64,000 nucleotides of DNA from assembly GCF_035492295.1 (NCBI RefSeq), contig NZ_DATJJK010000198.1:1-64000 (forward strand), read 5' to 3'. Below are positions 16,010 through 24,871 of this stretch, piece after piece (the first letter of the stretch is position 1; the number at the start of each line of letters is the position of its first letter). The notes under the pieces are model-generated. The model did no database searches, had not been told where the DNA came from, and worked only from the letters and a program-made list of their open reading frames with translations. This DNA comes from Acidisoma sp035492295. Its GTDB lineage: Bacteria; Pseudomonadota; Alphaproteobacteria; Acetobacterales; Acetobacteraceae. A program made the translations under genes and the position numbers.

Positions 16010-17923
16010 TCAGGCGGCGCGAACCCGGCGCCCATTCTCCCATGCCGCGACCAGTTCCTGGAAGCGGTTCGCCATCTGCTCCACCGCCTCGGCGTCAGAA
16101 ATCTGCCCCGAGAGCCAGGCCCGCGCCGGCTCGATATGGATGGTGCGGCCCACCGCGAAGCCCTTCACCACCGGGACACCGGCGCAGGCCCGGAAGGATT
16201 CGGCGAGATCGGCCATCGGCGCCTCCAGACCCAGCACCAGCACGCCGCGGCAATAGACGTCATTCGCCGTGATCGTCTCATTGATCCGGCTCCAGGCGGC
16301 GGCGCTTTTCTGCGGCTCGAGCTTCCACCAGTCGGGTTTGATGCCAAGATCGTAGATCCGCTGGATGACCCGGGGAATGGTGTCGTCAATCAGCGAACCG
16401 TGCTTGCCAGCGATGATCTCGATCAGAAGATCGCGCCCCTGGATCCGACAGGCGTCATAGACGCGAGCAAGCTCCCGCTCCTGCCGCAGACGCAGATCCT
16501 CCGGATCGTCAGGGTGGTAGAAGCAGAGGCATTTCACGACCTGCGCCATCGGCCACTCGGTAAGATGAGCACCGAGGCTGCCGCCGGCCTCGAAATCCAG
16601 CGGCCGGGAGCCGGTGCGCTCCACCGGCCGCGCGGTCCAGAGATTGTGATCAGCGGCGCGGAACAGCGCTTCGCGCCCGTAGCGGCCGTCGATGAACATG
16701 CCGAAACCCGGCCGGCCGGCCGCCACCCGCGCCGCCGCCTGCACGGCAAGCACCTTGAAATCCGAAATCTTCTCGAACGGCGCGCCAACTTCGCTTGCGA
16801 CCGTTTCGAGTTGCACGCGATGGTCGATGGCGAGTGCCATGATGCCGGGTGGGCTCGCAGTCCGCGTCGTCGCCCAATGGATATGGTTCAGATCCGCGTC
16901 GAAACGCAGCGCCCGCTGCTTGCTGCCGTGTGCGAGGAAATATTCGAGTTCGGGAAAGGTCGGGATTTCGGGCGAGCAGAGCAGCCGGGACACCGCGAAG
17001 GCGCCGCAGGCATTGGCATAGGCACAGCAGGTTTCGAGCGTTTCCCCACGCAGCCAGCCGCGCAGGAAGCCGGACATGAAACTGTCCCCCGCCCCGAGCA
17101 CATTATAGACCTCCACGGGGAAGCCCGGACCGCGCACGCCCTCCTCCAGACTATCGGGAATGGCATCAGGGAAGACCACGCAACCCATCGGCCCACGCTT
17201 GCAAACGATGACGGCGGCGGAAGCCGCGCGGATCTTGCGGATCGCCTCCAGCGTATCCTCGGACCCGCCGGCCACATGCAGCTCTTCCTCGGTGCCGACG
17301 ATGAGGTCGCAAAGCGGCAGCACGGGCGCCAGATGCGCAGTCACCGCATCAGAGCGGATATAGCGGCTCTCGCCCGCATCGTGGCCCGCCAGCCCCCAGA
17401 GGTTGGGGCGATAATCGACATCGAAGATGACCCGCCTGCCATGCTGCTTCGCGATGCGCATCGCCTTGAACTGCGCGGCCGCCGTATCCTCGCGCGCGAA
17501 ATGGGTGCCGGTGACAACGACAGCGCCGGCCGAGGCGACGAACCCCTCGTCCACATCCGCCTCGCACAGCGCCATGTCCGCGCAGTTGTCGCGATAGAAG
17601 ATAAGCGGAAAGGTACTGCTGTCGCGCACGCCGAGTAGGACGAGGGCGGTGAGCCGCTTGGGATCGACGGTGACGCCGCGCGTCTCCACTCCTTCGCGCG
17701 CCAATTGCTCGAGGATGAAGCGGCCGACCTGCTCATCCCCGACCCGGGTCAGCAGGGCAGAGCGCAGGCCGAGACGCGCGGTGCCGACCGCGATATTGGC
17801 GGGGCAGCCGCCGATCGCTTTGCTGAAGGAGCCCATATCCTCGAGACGCCCGCCGATCTGCTGCCCGTAGAGATCCAGGGAGCAGCGGCCGATCGTGATG
17901 AGGTCGAGCGTGGGAGCGGCCAT
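16010..17923 (-). CDS. iolC: 5-dehydro-2-deoxygluconokinase fused to DUF2090 (probable aldolase half)
   Basis: Two-domain protein of 637 residues. The N-terminal half (about 1-330) is a PfkB-family sugar kinase: 'DLITIGRCSLDLYG' at the start, GGCPANIA, and the catalytic GAGDSFMSGF motif. It phosphorylates 5-dehydro-2-deoxygluconate. The C-terminal half (about 335-630) is DUF2090, which has a class-I-aldolase-like look ('IMALAIDHR', 'LLIEIIAG') and is found fused to IolC in many proteobacteria. No separate iolJ aldolase is seen in the window. The start at 17923 has AAGGG at seven bases. First gene of the operon. Confidence 0.93.
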   Translation of the reverse strand: MAAPTLDLITIGRCSLDLYGQQIGGRLEDMGSFSKAIGGCPANIAVGTARLGLRSALLTRVGDEQVGRFILEQLAREGVETRGVTVDPKRLTALVLLGVRDSSTFPLIFYRDNCADMALCEADVDEGFVASAGAVVVTGTHFAREDTAAAQFKAMRIAKQHGRRVIFDVDYRPNLWGLAGHDAGESRYIRSDAVTAHLAPVLPLCDLIVGTEEELHVAGGSEDTLEAIRKIRAASAAVIVCKRGPMGCVVFPDAIPDSLEEGVRGPGFPVEVYNVLGAGDSFMSGFLRGWLRGETLETCCAYANACGAFAVSRLLCSPEIPTFPELEYFLAHGSKQRALRFDADLNHIHWATTRTASPPGIMALAIDHRVQLETVASEVGAPFEKISDFKVLAVQAAARVAAGRPGFGMFIDGRYGREALFRAADHNLWTARPVERTGSRPLDFEAGGSLGAHLTEWPMAQVVKCLCFYHPDDPEDLRLRQERELARVYDACRIQGRDLLIEIIAGKHGSLIDDTIPRVIQRIYDLGIKPDWWKLEPQKSAAAWSRINETITANDVYCRGVLVLGLEAPMADLAESFRACAGVPVVKGFAVGRTIHIEPARAWLSGQISDAEAVEQMANRFQELVAAWENGRRVRAA

Positions 17924-17972
17924 GGGGAATCCCTTTCTGGCGGATCGGTCCAACCGGCCATGGCAGCGGCGC

Positions 17973-18046
17973 GGAAGGGTTAGGCGTTTCCTGGAACAGC
18001 GGCTTCACGCCGCCTTTGCTTCTGGAAAAATAAAACCACTATTCCA
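17973..18046 (-). promoter_or_regulatory. Upstream region of iolC with GGAA/TTCC half-sites
   Basis: This gap ahead of iolC holds several GGAA and TTCC elements: GGAA 17973-17976 with TTCC 17988-17991, GGAA 17993-17996, and TGGAA 18023-18027 with TTCCA 18042-18046. Spacings are 11 and 14 bases rather than the six seen at 19054, so regulator binding here is only a possibility. Confidence 0.25.
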
Positions 18047-19016
18047 AATCCTCGTCAATCCGGTCCGAATTTTCCTTTTTCTCATCCCGCCGAATTGGCG
18101 GCAGATCGCCCGAACGCTTGCTGACCAGCGCGATGGCAAGCGTCGTGGCCAGGGCGAAGGAGGCCGAAAGCGACCGGAAACCGCCATAATCGGCCTCAGC
18201 CACCTCCAACCAGACGGAGGAGACCTGGACCAGCGGCGAAAAGGGCGAATCGGTAATGCCGACCACGGGAACGCCGCGCTGGAAGGCCGCGCGCGCCGTC
18301 GCCAGCGTCTCCGTCGCGTAAGGCGTGAAGCTGACGGCAAGCAACACGTCCTCAGGTTCGATCAGATCGGTCTGCCGCGCGCCGAGGCCGCCGAGCTGGT
18401 CCACCAGATCGCAGCGCGCGCCAAGCTTCTGCAGCGCATAAAGGAGATAGACCGCAACCGGAAAGGCTCGCCGGACGCCCACGATATGGATGGTGTGCGC
18501 GGCGGCCAGCCGCTCGACCGCCTGCTCCAGCGCGTCGACATCGACACTCTGCCGAAAGTCCCGCGCAGACGCGCAGGAAGCTTCGACCAGCCCGTCCAGC
18601 AGGCTCAGCGCGTCGCCACCCTGATTGTCCTCATGCAGCGCCTCGAGGCGCAGGTTGTAGTCAGGCCAGCGATTTCGGGCATGGGACTGGAAGACGAGTT
18701 GCAGCTCGGAAAAGCCTGAATAGCCCAGCGCCTGGGCGAAGCGGATCATGGTGGAAGGCTGCACATGAGCGAGCTTGGCGAGTTCGGCGACGCGACCGAA
18801 GGCGATCTCCTGCGGGTGCTGGACCGCGAAATCCGCGACCTGCACCAGCCGCTTGGGCAGACTGTCCCGTCTCTCGAGAATGAGCGCCCGCAGCGCGCGG
18901 AAATCACGCGGCACTGCGCCCTCCTGCGGCGCCGCCGTCATCGCCTCCTCCTCAGCCTCGCCAAAGCTCTGCGGCGAACCCCCGCCATGGGACCCTCCGC
19001 CATCCTCAATCGTCAT
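18039..19016 (-). CDS. RpiR-family transcriptional regulator, probable inositol-responsive repressor
   Basis: Regulator of 325 residues. An N-terminal HTH_6 helix-turn-helix (about 50-95: 'FGRVAELAKLAHVQPSTMIRFAQALGY') is followed by a SIS sugar-phosphate-sensing domain (about 145-300: 'IHIVGVRRAFPVAVYLL', 'LLAVSFTPYATET'). A low-complexity Gly/Glu-rich leader of about 35 residues precedes it. It is located between iolC and the divergent iolG. RpiR-type IolR of rhizobia represses iol genes, with inositol pathway intermediates relieving repression; the same role is inferred here and is supported by the GGAA-N6-TTCC site in its own upstream region. Confidence 0.88.
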   Translation of the reverse strand: MTIEDGGGSHGGGSPQSFGEAEEEAMTAAPQEGAVPRDFRALRALILERRDSLPKRLVQVADFAVQHPQEIAFGRVAELAKLAHVQPSTMIRFAQALGYSGFSELQLVFQSHARNRWPDYNLRLEALHEDNQGGDALSLLDGLVEASCASARDFRQSVDVDALEQAVERLAAAHTIHIVGVRRAFPVAVYLLYALQKLGARCDLVDQLGGLGARQTDLIEPEDVLLAVSFTPYATETLATARAAFQRGVPVVGITDSPFSPLVQVSSVWLEVAEADYGGFRSLSASFALATTLAIALVSKRSGDLPPIRRDEKKENSDRIDEDLE

Positions 19017-19032
19017 GCAGCTGCATCTCCCG

Positions 19033-19078
19033 TTGACAACCGATAGACCAAATGGAATGTTTCTTCCATATATTCCAT
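19033..19078 (+). promoter_or_regulatory. iolG promoter with GGAA-N6-TTCC operator
   Basis: TTGACA (19033-19038) with AATGTT (19056-19061) at 17-bp spacing reads toward iolG. Overlying the -10 is ATGGAA-N6-TTCCAT (19052-19069), a perfect six-bp inverted repeat containing GGAA-N6-TTCC, the motif described for rhizobial RpiR-type IolR. A further TTCC half-site follows at 19073-19076. The location in the gap between regulator and iolG suits joint repression and autoregulation. The leader from here to the iolG start is about 185 bases. Confidence 0.7.
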
Positions 19079-19253
19079 CAAGAAATAAAGACGCTCCAAG
19101 CGCACTGGGAGGCGCCGGCTTACCGAAGACCCCACCTCAGGCTCCTGATGCCCCGGTCGCGGCCCGGATGGAAGGTGTCCGCGCCGTGGAGTTAGAGGGT
19201 CCGGCACCGACTACGTCCCAAGAAGACACGCCCAACACGAAAGAAACGTCACC

Positions 19254-20246
19254 ATGATCCGCTTTTCCGTCCTCGGCTGCGGCCGCATCGGCACCATGCA
19301 CGCCCGCAACCTCGCCCGGCATCCGCAGGCCCGCCTCACCTCGGTCTTCGACGTCTTCACCAAGGCCTCGGACGCCATGGCCGCCGAGCTCGGCGTCAAG
19401 GCCGCTGCCTCGATCGACGAGGTATTGGCCGACCCCGAGGTCGATGCCGTGCTCATCGCGACCTCGACCGACACCCATGTCGAGCTGATCACCCGCGCTG
19501 CCCGCGCCGGCAAGGCTATCCTTTGCGAGAAGCCGATCGCGCTCGACATGGCCAAGGTCGAGCAGTGCTGGGGCGAGATTCGCGATCTCGGCGCGACCGT
19601 CATGATCGGCTTCAACCGCCGTTTCGATCCCTCCTTTCGCGCCGTGCATGACCGCATGATGGCGGGCGAGATCGGCAAGCTGGAGCAGGTCATCATCACC
19701 AGCCGCGACCCCGGCCCGCCGCCGATCGCCTATATTAACGTCTCTGGCGGTCTGTTCCGCGACATGACCATCCACGACTTCGACCTCGCCCGCTACTTCG
19801 CCGGCGAGATCGTGGAAGTGCAGGCCTTCGGCGCCAATCTCGTGGACCCCGCGATCAAGGCAGCCGGCGATATCGACGCCGCGATGGTGACGATGCGGGC
19901 CGCCTCCGGCGCCCTCGTCCACATCAATAACAGCCGCCGCGCCTCCTACGGCTACGACCAGAGGCTCGAGGTTTTCGGCGAAAAGGGCATGCTGATCGCC
20001 GGCAACCGCACGGCGACGACGGTACAGTCCTTCTCCGCCAGCGGCACTGGTCAGGGCGATGTCGTTCTGCCCTTCTTCATCGAGCGTTATGCCGAGGCCT
20101 ATGCCGCCGAAGTCGGCCATTTCGTGGAGAGCGTCGCAGCCCGCACCACGCCGCTCACGAGCTTCCGGGATGGGGCAGAAGCGCTGCGGCTTGCCGATGC
20201 GGCGCTCGAAAGCCTTTCTACCGGCCGCGTCGTGAAACTCGGCTGA
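19254..20246 (+). CDS. iolG: Inositol 2-dehydrogenase
   Basis: NAD-dependent oxidation of myo-inositol to 2-keto-myo-inositol, the first step of the pathway. Gfo/Idh/MocA family, 330 residues. Rossmann motif GCGRIG at the N-terminus, catalytic-motif CEKPIALD around residue 95, 'GFNRRFDP', and the IDH-type 'GGLFRDMTIHDFDLARY' with its Asp and His. It starts at ATG 19254 with only a weak purine-rich stretch upstream. It is divergent from the RpiR regulator and followed after ten bases by a TIM-barrel isomerase gene. Confidence 0.94.
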   Translation: MIRFSVLGCGRIGTMHARNLARHPQARLTSVFDVFTKASDAMAAELGVKAAASIDEVLADPEVDAVLIATSTDTHVELITRAARAGKAILCEKPIALDMAKVEQCWGEIRDLGATVMIGFNRRFDPSFRAVHDRMMAGEIGKLEQVIITSRDPGPPPIAYINVSGGLFRDMTIHDFDLARYFAGEIVEVQAFGANLVDPAIKAAGDIDAAMVTMRAASGALVHINNSRRASYGYDQRLEVFGEKGMLIAGNRTATTVQSFSASGTGQGDVVLPFFIERYAEAYAAEVGHFVESVAARTTPLTSFRDGAEALRLADAALESLSTGRVVKLG

Positions 20247-20256
20247 GGAGAGGATC

Positions 20257-21081
20257 ATGGCTCGCAAGCTTGGCGTCTGCACCTGGACCTACGGGCCGCG
20301 ACCGCTGGCCGAGATTGCAGCATCCCTTGCGGCCCTCGGCTATGACGGCGTGGAACTGCACGGCGATCTCGAAACCTTCCGCGCGGGTGACACCGCGCGG
20401 CTGCTCGCCGATCACGGCCTTTCCATCCTCTCTCTCACGCCCGCGGATTGCGACCCTTCCCATCCCGATCAGGCCGTGAGAGCGGCGGCGGTCGATTATT
20501 ACCGCCGCCTGATCGACTTCGCGGCCGAGGCGCGGGAGGTGGCGGGCGGCGCCCCCGTCGTCTCCTTCCACGGCCTCGTCACCCGCATCAAGCCAATCGC
20601 AAGCCAGGAGGAAGAGGATCGCCATCTGGTGGATTCCGTGCGGGCGGTGGACGCCCACGCGACAGCGGCGGGTGTGCCGATGGTCTATGAAGTGCTCAAC
20701 CGCTACGAATCGCATCAGATCAACACCGGCGCCCAGGCGCTGGCCCTGCTGCAAGAGGCCGGCGCGAAGGCCATGACCGTGCTGCTGGACGCCTATCACA
20801 TGAATATCGAGGAACGTGACCTGCCAGCCGCCATCCTGCAGGTCGGGTCGAAGCTGGGTCTTTTTCATGTCGCTGATTCGAACCGCGAGGCGATTGGCCG
20901 GGGCCATACTGACTTCCCGGCGATCATCGCGGCCTTGGATGCGGCGGCCTATGCCGGTCCCATTATCGTCGAATGCACGGCGACAGGCCCCAACCCTTTC
21001 ACCCCCGTGAAAGGGCCGGACTATTTGGCGATGCAGGAGACCTTTCTCCGCGAAAGCCGCGAGTGGCTTGCCGCCGCCTGA
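20257..21081 (+). CDS. Sugar phosphate isomerase/epimerase family protein (IolI-like)
   Basis: AP-endonuclease-family-2 TIM barrel, 274 residues. 'LGVCTWTYGPRPLAEIAASLAALGYDGVELHG' is the usual start of the fold. Metal-ligand candidates are E in 'VYEVLNRYE', D and H in 'LLDAYHMNIEE', H in 'LFHVADSNR' and E in 'IIVECTA'. Co-transcription with iolG suggests an inosose isomerase (IolI-like) that would extend use to other inositol stereoisomers. IolI function is inferred, and a tagatose/psicose-epimerase-like role is possible. Confidence 0.8.
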   Translation: MARKLGVCTWTYGPRPLAEIAASLAALGYDGVELHGDLETFRAGDTARLLADHGLSILSLTPADCDPSHPDQAVRAAAVDYYRRLIDFAAEAREVAGGAPVVSFHGLVTRIKPIASQEEEDRHLVDSVRAVDAHATAAGVPMVYEVLNRYESHQINTGAQALALLQEAGAKAMTVLLDAYHMNIEERDLPAAILQVGSKLGLFHVADSNREAIGRGHTDFPAIIAALDAAAYAGPIIVECTATGPNPFTPVKGPDYLAMQETFLRESREWLAAA

Positions 21082-21092
21082 GCCGCCGGTGT

Positions 21093-21106
21093 CCCCCGCT
21101 TGGGGG
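21093..21106. terminator. Hairpin between convergent genes
   Basis: CCCCC (21093-21097) and GGGGG (21102-21106) around a GCTT loop lie between the isomerase stop (21081) and the pqiC stop (21123). No U-run is present. Confidence 0.4.
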
Positions 21107-21122
21107 TACCCAGCCGGGGCGC

Positions 21123-21701
21123 CTAGCGGGCAAGCGCCTCGGCGACACGGTCGGAGAGGCGGCCCAGAGCGACGCTCATAGACGCGGCCTGCGCCGTTAC
21201 ACCCTTGCCTGTCACGGGGACGACGAAGCGAATCCCCTCCGTCACCGTCGCGCGCGGCTTGTGCGCGAAGCTGACCCCCATCTGCGCGACTAACACGACG
21301 CTGCCGTTCACGGCCTCGTCGAAGCGCGTGATGTTGATCGCGACGGTTGCATTCGGGCGGACATCGACGGCGCTCGCCTCCGTGAACACGGTTGTGGCGG
21401 GCAGGCGCTGCTCGATTTCGGCCGACAGCACGCGCCCGAGCATGGCGGTAAAGGGTTCGCCCCACCAGTCGTTGGTCGCGACCTCGATGTGATACCCCTC
21501 CGAGGAACGGACGATCGCCTTGCGATCGAGATAGGGGGCGACCGCGATATCCTGCAGCAGCACGGTGTGCGGTCCGCCAGGCCGCACCACGCCCGGCACG
21601 GCGTCAAGCGTGAGGAGGTCGGGATTGGGCGAGCCGCACCCCGCCGGAAGAGCTGCGAGGACCAGGAGACTGAGAGAAAACTGTCGGCGCGTCGGCATCA
21701 T
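21123..21701 (-). CDS. pqiC: ABC-type transport auxiliary lipoprotein (PqiC/YmbA family)
   Basis: Outer-membrane lipoprotein partner of the PqiAB lipid-transport system, 192 residues. The N-terminus is a lipoprotein signal with lipobox LPAGC at about residues 18-22. The following 'LLTLDAVPG...VLLQDIAVAPYLDRKAIVRSSEG' pattern is typical of the DUF330/PqiC fold. Its ATG overlaps the pqiB stop by four bases (ATGA), with a second ATG immediately after. Third gene of pqiABC. Confidence 0.88.
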   Translation of the reverse strand: MMPTRRQFSLSLLVLAALPAGCGSPNPDLLTLDAVPGVVRPGGPHTVLLQDIAVAPYLDRKAIVRSSEGYHIEVATNDWWGEPFTAMLGRVLSAEIEQRLPATTVFTEASAVDVRPNATVAINITRFDEAVNGSVVLVAQMGVSFAHKPRATVTEGIRFVVPVTGKGVTAQAASMSVALGRLSDRVAEALAR

Positions 21702-23389
21702 TTCTCCATTCCCGTGTTCGTGCGGCCGCGGAGCAACGCTTCCGGATGGCTCGCGAGCAAATCGGCCAGCGTCCGGAAGGACTGAGCCATGTCATTGAAT
21801 TGCGCCATCAAGCGATCAAGCTGGCGGCTGAAATGGCTGTCCGCGCCATAGCCCGTATTGGCGGACACCAGCACGGTGTTGAGGCTGCCGACGGCGGTCT
21901 TCAACTGCTTCGTCAACTGCGGCAGGCTTTTGAGAGCCGGCCCGACATCCGTATTGAGCTGCTTGACGAGCGTTTCCGACTGAACCAGCGTTTTCGACAG
22001 CGCACTCACTGCCTGCTTGGTCTCAGGCCCGTTCGTGATCTTGTTCAGCCCGTCGAGCATCGATGTCAGGCTCGCGGACATCTGGTCGAACGGCATGGCG
22101 TTGATCTTGTTGAGCAGGCTGGTGACTGAAGAACTGATCGAATCGAAGGCGCCCGGCGCGGTCGGGAAAACGATATCCGTGCCCTGGACCGTCACGTCGG
22201 CCTTGGGCGCGTCGGGCACGTCGACAATCGCGATCTCGCTCTGCCCGGTGAGCAGATTAGCCTTCTGGATCTGGGCGCGGGCGCCGCGAGCGACGAGGAT
22301 GCGCAGATTGGTGAGCGGGCCGGCGGCCACCACCTCCTGGTTGATGTTCTTGATGCGCTGGGGCTGAATCTCGAAATGCACCGGCGCCAGGATCTGGTGT
22401 GATTTGGCATCGTAGACCATGTCGACGCCAGTGACCTCGCCGATTTTGAGCCCGTGCAGGGTGACGGGCGAACCGGGTCCAAGCCCCGCGACAGATCCGG
22501 TGAAATAGGAGACGAAATTGACCTTGCGGTCATAAACCGCCTGCTTGGCGTCATCCTGACTGAGATAGAGCGGAAATTCATGGTTGGGAGCGCTCTCGGC
22601 GTTCTGCGTCGATTCGTCGGGCGTCGAGAAGGCAACCCCGCCGAGCAGCAGCGCATTGAGCGACTGCACCTGAACCTGCACCCCCTCCGCACCGAGATTG
22701 ATGGAAAGCCCGGAGGCATTCCAGAACTGGCTGTCGTCTTGGACGTAGGCGTCATACGGCGCGCGGACGAAGGCATGAATCGTCACCTCCCGCGCCATGT
22801 CCCCGATGTCCCAGCCAAGAATCTGGCCGACCTGGAGATCCCGGAAGAACACCGGCGCGCCCAGCGAGACGGAGCCGATGCGCTTGGCCTGCAGAAGAAA
22901 GGTGCGGCCGGGGATTGCGGATTGCAGCACGGGCGGGTCTTCGAGGCCGACGAAATGGGTCGCGGACTTGCCGCGCGCGGCACCCGGCAGAAGATCGATA
23001 TAGGGACCCGAGAGCAGCGTGCCGAGACCGGAAAAACTGCCCGCGAAGAAGCGCGGCCGCACGATCCAGAATTTGGTTTGGTCCGAGATCAGCGGCGTCG
23101 CATCCCGCGTCATCTGTACCGTGACGTTCACATGGTTCATGTCCGGGGTGAGCTTCACCGCGGTCACGGTGCCGAGCGTCACATCCCGGTGCTTGACGAC
23201 GGATTGCCCCGCCGTCAGCCCATCGCCCTGGTCGAAGGTGATGGTGACCTTGGGGCCACGCTTCGCATAGGTGTCCCAGACCAGCCAACCGCCGACGGCG
23301 AGGCTGATGGCGGGGATCGCCCAGATGAGGGAGATGCGGCGCCGCCCTCGCGTTCTAACGGCGGCTGTTTCCATGGGGGCTTCGCTCAT
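21698..23389 (-). CDS. pqiB: Intermembrane transport protein PqiB (MCE domains)
   Basis: Periplasm-spanning lipid transport component, 563 residues. One N-terminal membrane helix ('ISLIWAIPAISLAVGGWLVWD', about 18-37) is followed by three MCE/MlaD repeats, each recognisable by a 'G-L-G-P-V-lxG-x-xIGxV' type motif (for example 'GLGPGSPVTLHGLKIGEV'). A C-terminal helical, coiled-coil-like region of about 120 residues follows. The start at 23389 gives an ATGA overlap with the pqiA stop; an upstream ATG at 23419 lies inside pqiA. The system is linked to envelope maintenance and stress. Confidence 0.93.
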   Translation of the reverse strand: MSEAPMETAAVRTRGRRRISLIWAIPAISLAVGGWLVWDTYAKRGPKVTITFDQGDGLTAGQSVVKHRDVTLGTVTAVKLTPDMNHVNVTVQMTRDATPLISDQTKFWIVRPRFFAGSFSGLGTLLSGPYIDLLPGAARGKSATHFVGLEDPPVLQSAIPGRTFLLQAKRIGSVSLGAPVFFRDLQVGQILGWDIGDMAREVTIHAFVRAPYDAYVQDDSQFWNASGLSINLGAEGVQVQVQSLNALLLGGVAFSTPDESTQNAESAPNHEFPLYLSQDDAKQAVYDRKVNFVSYFTGSVAGLGPGSPVTLHGLKIGEVTGVDMVYDAKSHQILAPVHFEIQPQRIKNINQEVVAAGPLTNLRILVARGARAQIQKANLLTGQSEIAIVDVPDAPKADVTVQGTDIVFPTAPGAFDSISSSVTSLLNKINAMPFDQMSASLTSMLDGLNKITNGPETKQAVSALSKTLVQSETLVKQLNTDVGPALKSLPQLTKQLKTAVGSLNTVLVSANTGYGADSHFSRQLDRLMAQFNDMAQSFRTLADLLASHPEALLRGRTNTGMEK

Positions 23390-24696
23390 TGGCTCCTGCC
23401 GGCGCTGGCTGCATCCCACATCACCCGGGGATCGAAGGCTTCCGCTGCGAAGATCGTGAGGATCACGACCCCCGCGAAGGCGACCGCGCCGACACCCGGC
23501 TCGATCGTCACGATGGCGCCGAACTGGACCAGCGCCACAAGAATGGATTCCATGAAAATGTCGATCATCGACCAGCGGCCGATAACAGCGATGATGCGAT
23601 AGAGCCGCACGCGATCGACCAGCCGCTCATCACGGCTGAACTGCGTCATCACAAGCAGGATGGCGAGGCCGAGCAACTTCAGCATCGGCACCATGATGCT
23701 GGCGATGAAGACAATGGCGGCGAGCGGATACATTTTTGCCGCGACCAGCTCCTCCACCCCGCCCAGGATCGTGCTCGGCATGCCCGATCCCATCTGCACG
23801 ACGGTCAGCACCGGATAGACATTGGCGGGAATGTAGAGCACGGCAGCGGCGATCAGAAGCGCCCAGCAACGCGCGATGCCGCGCGGCTTGCGATCATGGA
23901 GCAGGCTGCCGCAGCGCCGGCATTCATGCGGCCCTGCACCTTCGGCGACGGCGACTTTCTCGCAGGTCTCGCAGGCGAGGAACGTCCGCTGGCGGCCTGC
24001 CTGCATCGCCGTGCCGGCCGGCGTGGGGGCCGGGGGATGTTGCGTGATGCCGCGCCGTTCCATCTCCTCCCAGACTGCCTGCCGGTCGAGCGTCGCGTCC
24101 GCCGCCACCATGGCGATCATCAGCCCGACCAGAGCAAAAACGGCATAGCCTACGTCGATGTGCACCATGTCGACAAGTTTGACGTAGGCAACAAAAACGC
24201 CGAGCAGATAGACTTCCACCATCGCCCAGGCGCGCAGGCGCTCCACCAGGCCGAAGACGCGAGGCAGGTGGCGCGGCGGCCGCGGCAAGCGCAACCCAAT
24301 GAGAACATAGGCGGTACCGAGGAGTTTCAGAAAGGGTGCGCCGACCGTTGTGAAGATCACGACCAGGGCGAGTTCCCAGATGCCTTGTTGGGTCAGCCGT
24401 TCCGGCCCGCTGAAGAGATCGGCGCCCAGCGAGATGCCCGATGTGCTCACCCGCATCAGCGGCATGGAGCAGGCGATGGCGAAGCAGAGAAGCGCCGTCA
24501 GCGTCATGGCCAGGCAGCGGCCGAGAGAATCGTGCTGCACCCGCCTGAGCGTCACACCACAGCGCGCGCAGAGAACCACCGCCGGCGGCGTCATTGCCGG
24601 TACGCGCTGCAGCAATCCGCAGTGACGGCAGATGAGGGGATGCGGTTCCGTCGTCGTATCGGACGGGGCATCCTCGACGAGAGATGAGAATGCCAT
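23386..24696 (-). CDS. pqiA: PqiA family integral membrane protein
   Basis: Inner-membrane partner of PqiB, 436 residues. Two PqiA domains, each with a zinc-ribbon-like cysteine pair set (CRHC...CARC near the N-terminus; CETC...CRRC at mid-protein) followed by about four membrane helices. First gene of a tightly overlapping pqiABC operon. This order and the two-domain build match E. coli PqiA. Substrates are thought to be lipids; no regulator is seen beside it. Confidence 0.92.
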   Translation of the reverse strand: MAFSSLVEDAPSDTTTEPHPLICRHCGLLQRVPAMTPPAVVLCARCGVTLRRVQHDSLGRCLAMTLTALLCFAIACSMPLMRVSTSGISLGADLFSGPERLTQQGIWELALVVIFTTVGAPFLKLLGTAYVLIGLRLPRPPRHLPRVFGLVERLRAWAMVEVYLLGVFVAYVKLVDMVHIDVGYAVFALVGLMIAMVAADATLDRQAVWEEMERRGITQHPPAPTPAGTAMQAGRQRTFLACETCEKVAVAEGAGPHECRRCGSLLHDRKPRGIARCWALLIAAAVLYIPANVYPVLTVVQMGSGMPSTILGGVEELVAAKMYPLAAIVFIASIMVPMLKLLGLAILLVMTQFSRDERLVDRVRLYRIIAVIGRWSMIDIFMESILVALVQFGAIVTIEPGVGAVAFAGVVILTIFAAEAFDPRVMWDAASAGRSQ

Positions 24697-24871
24697 CAGG
24701 GAAGACGCCCGAACCTCACATGCTGAATCCCTGGTTGACGGTCCTGCCGCCTGTTTTCACATTCGTCACGACCTGATAGCGTTTCGGCGAGGGCGTCAAG
24801 CCGCAAGTCGGTGGCGTTGTTCGATGACAACGGCGTGCGGCCATCCCCGTTTCGATGATGGAAGAGAGAGC

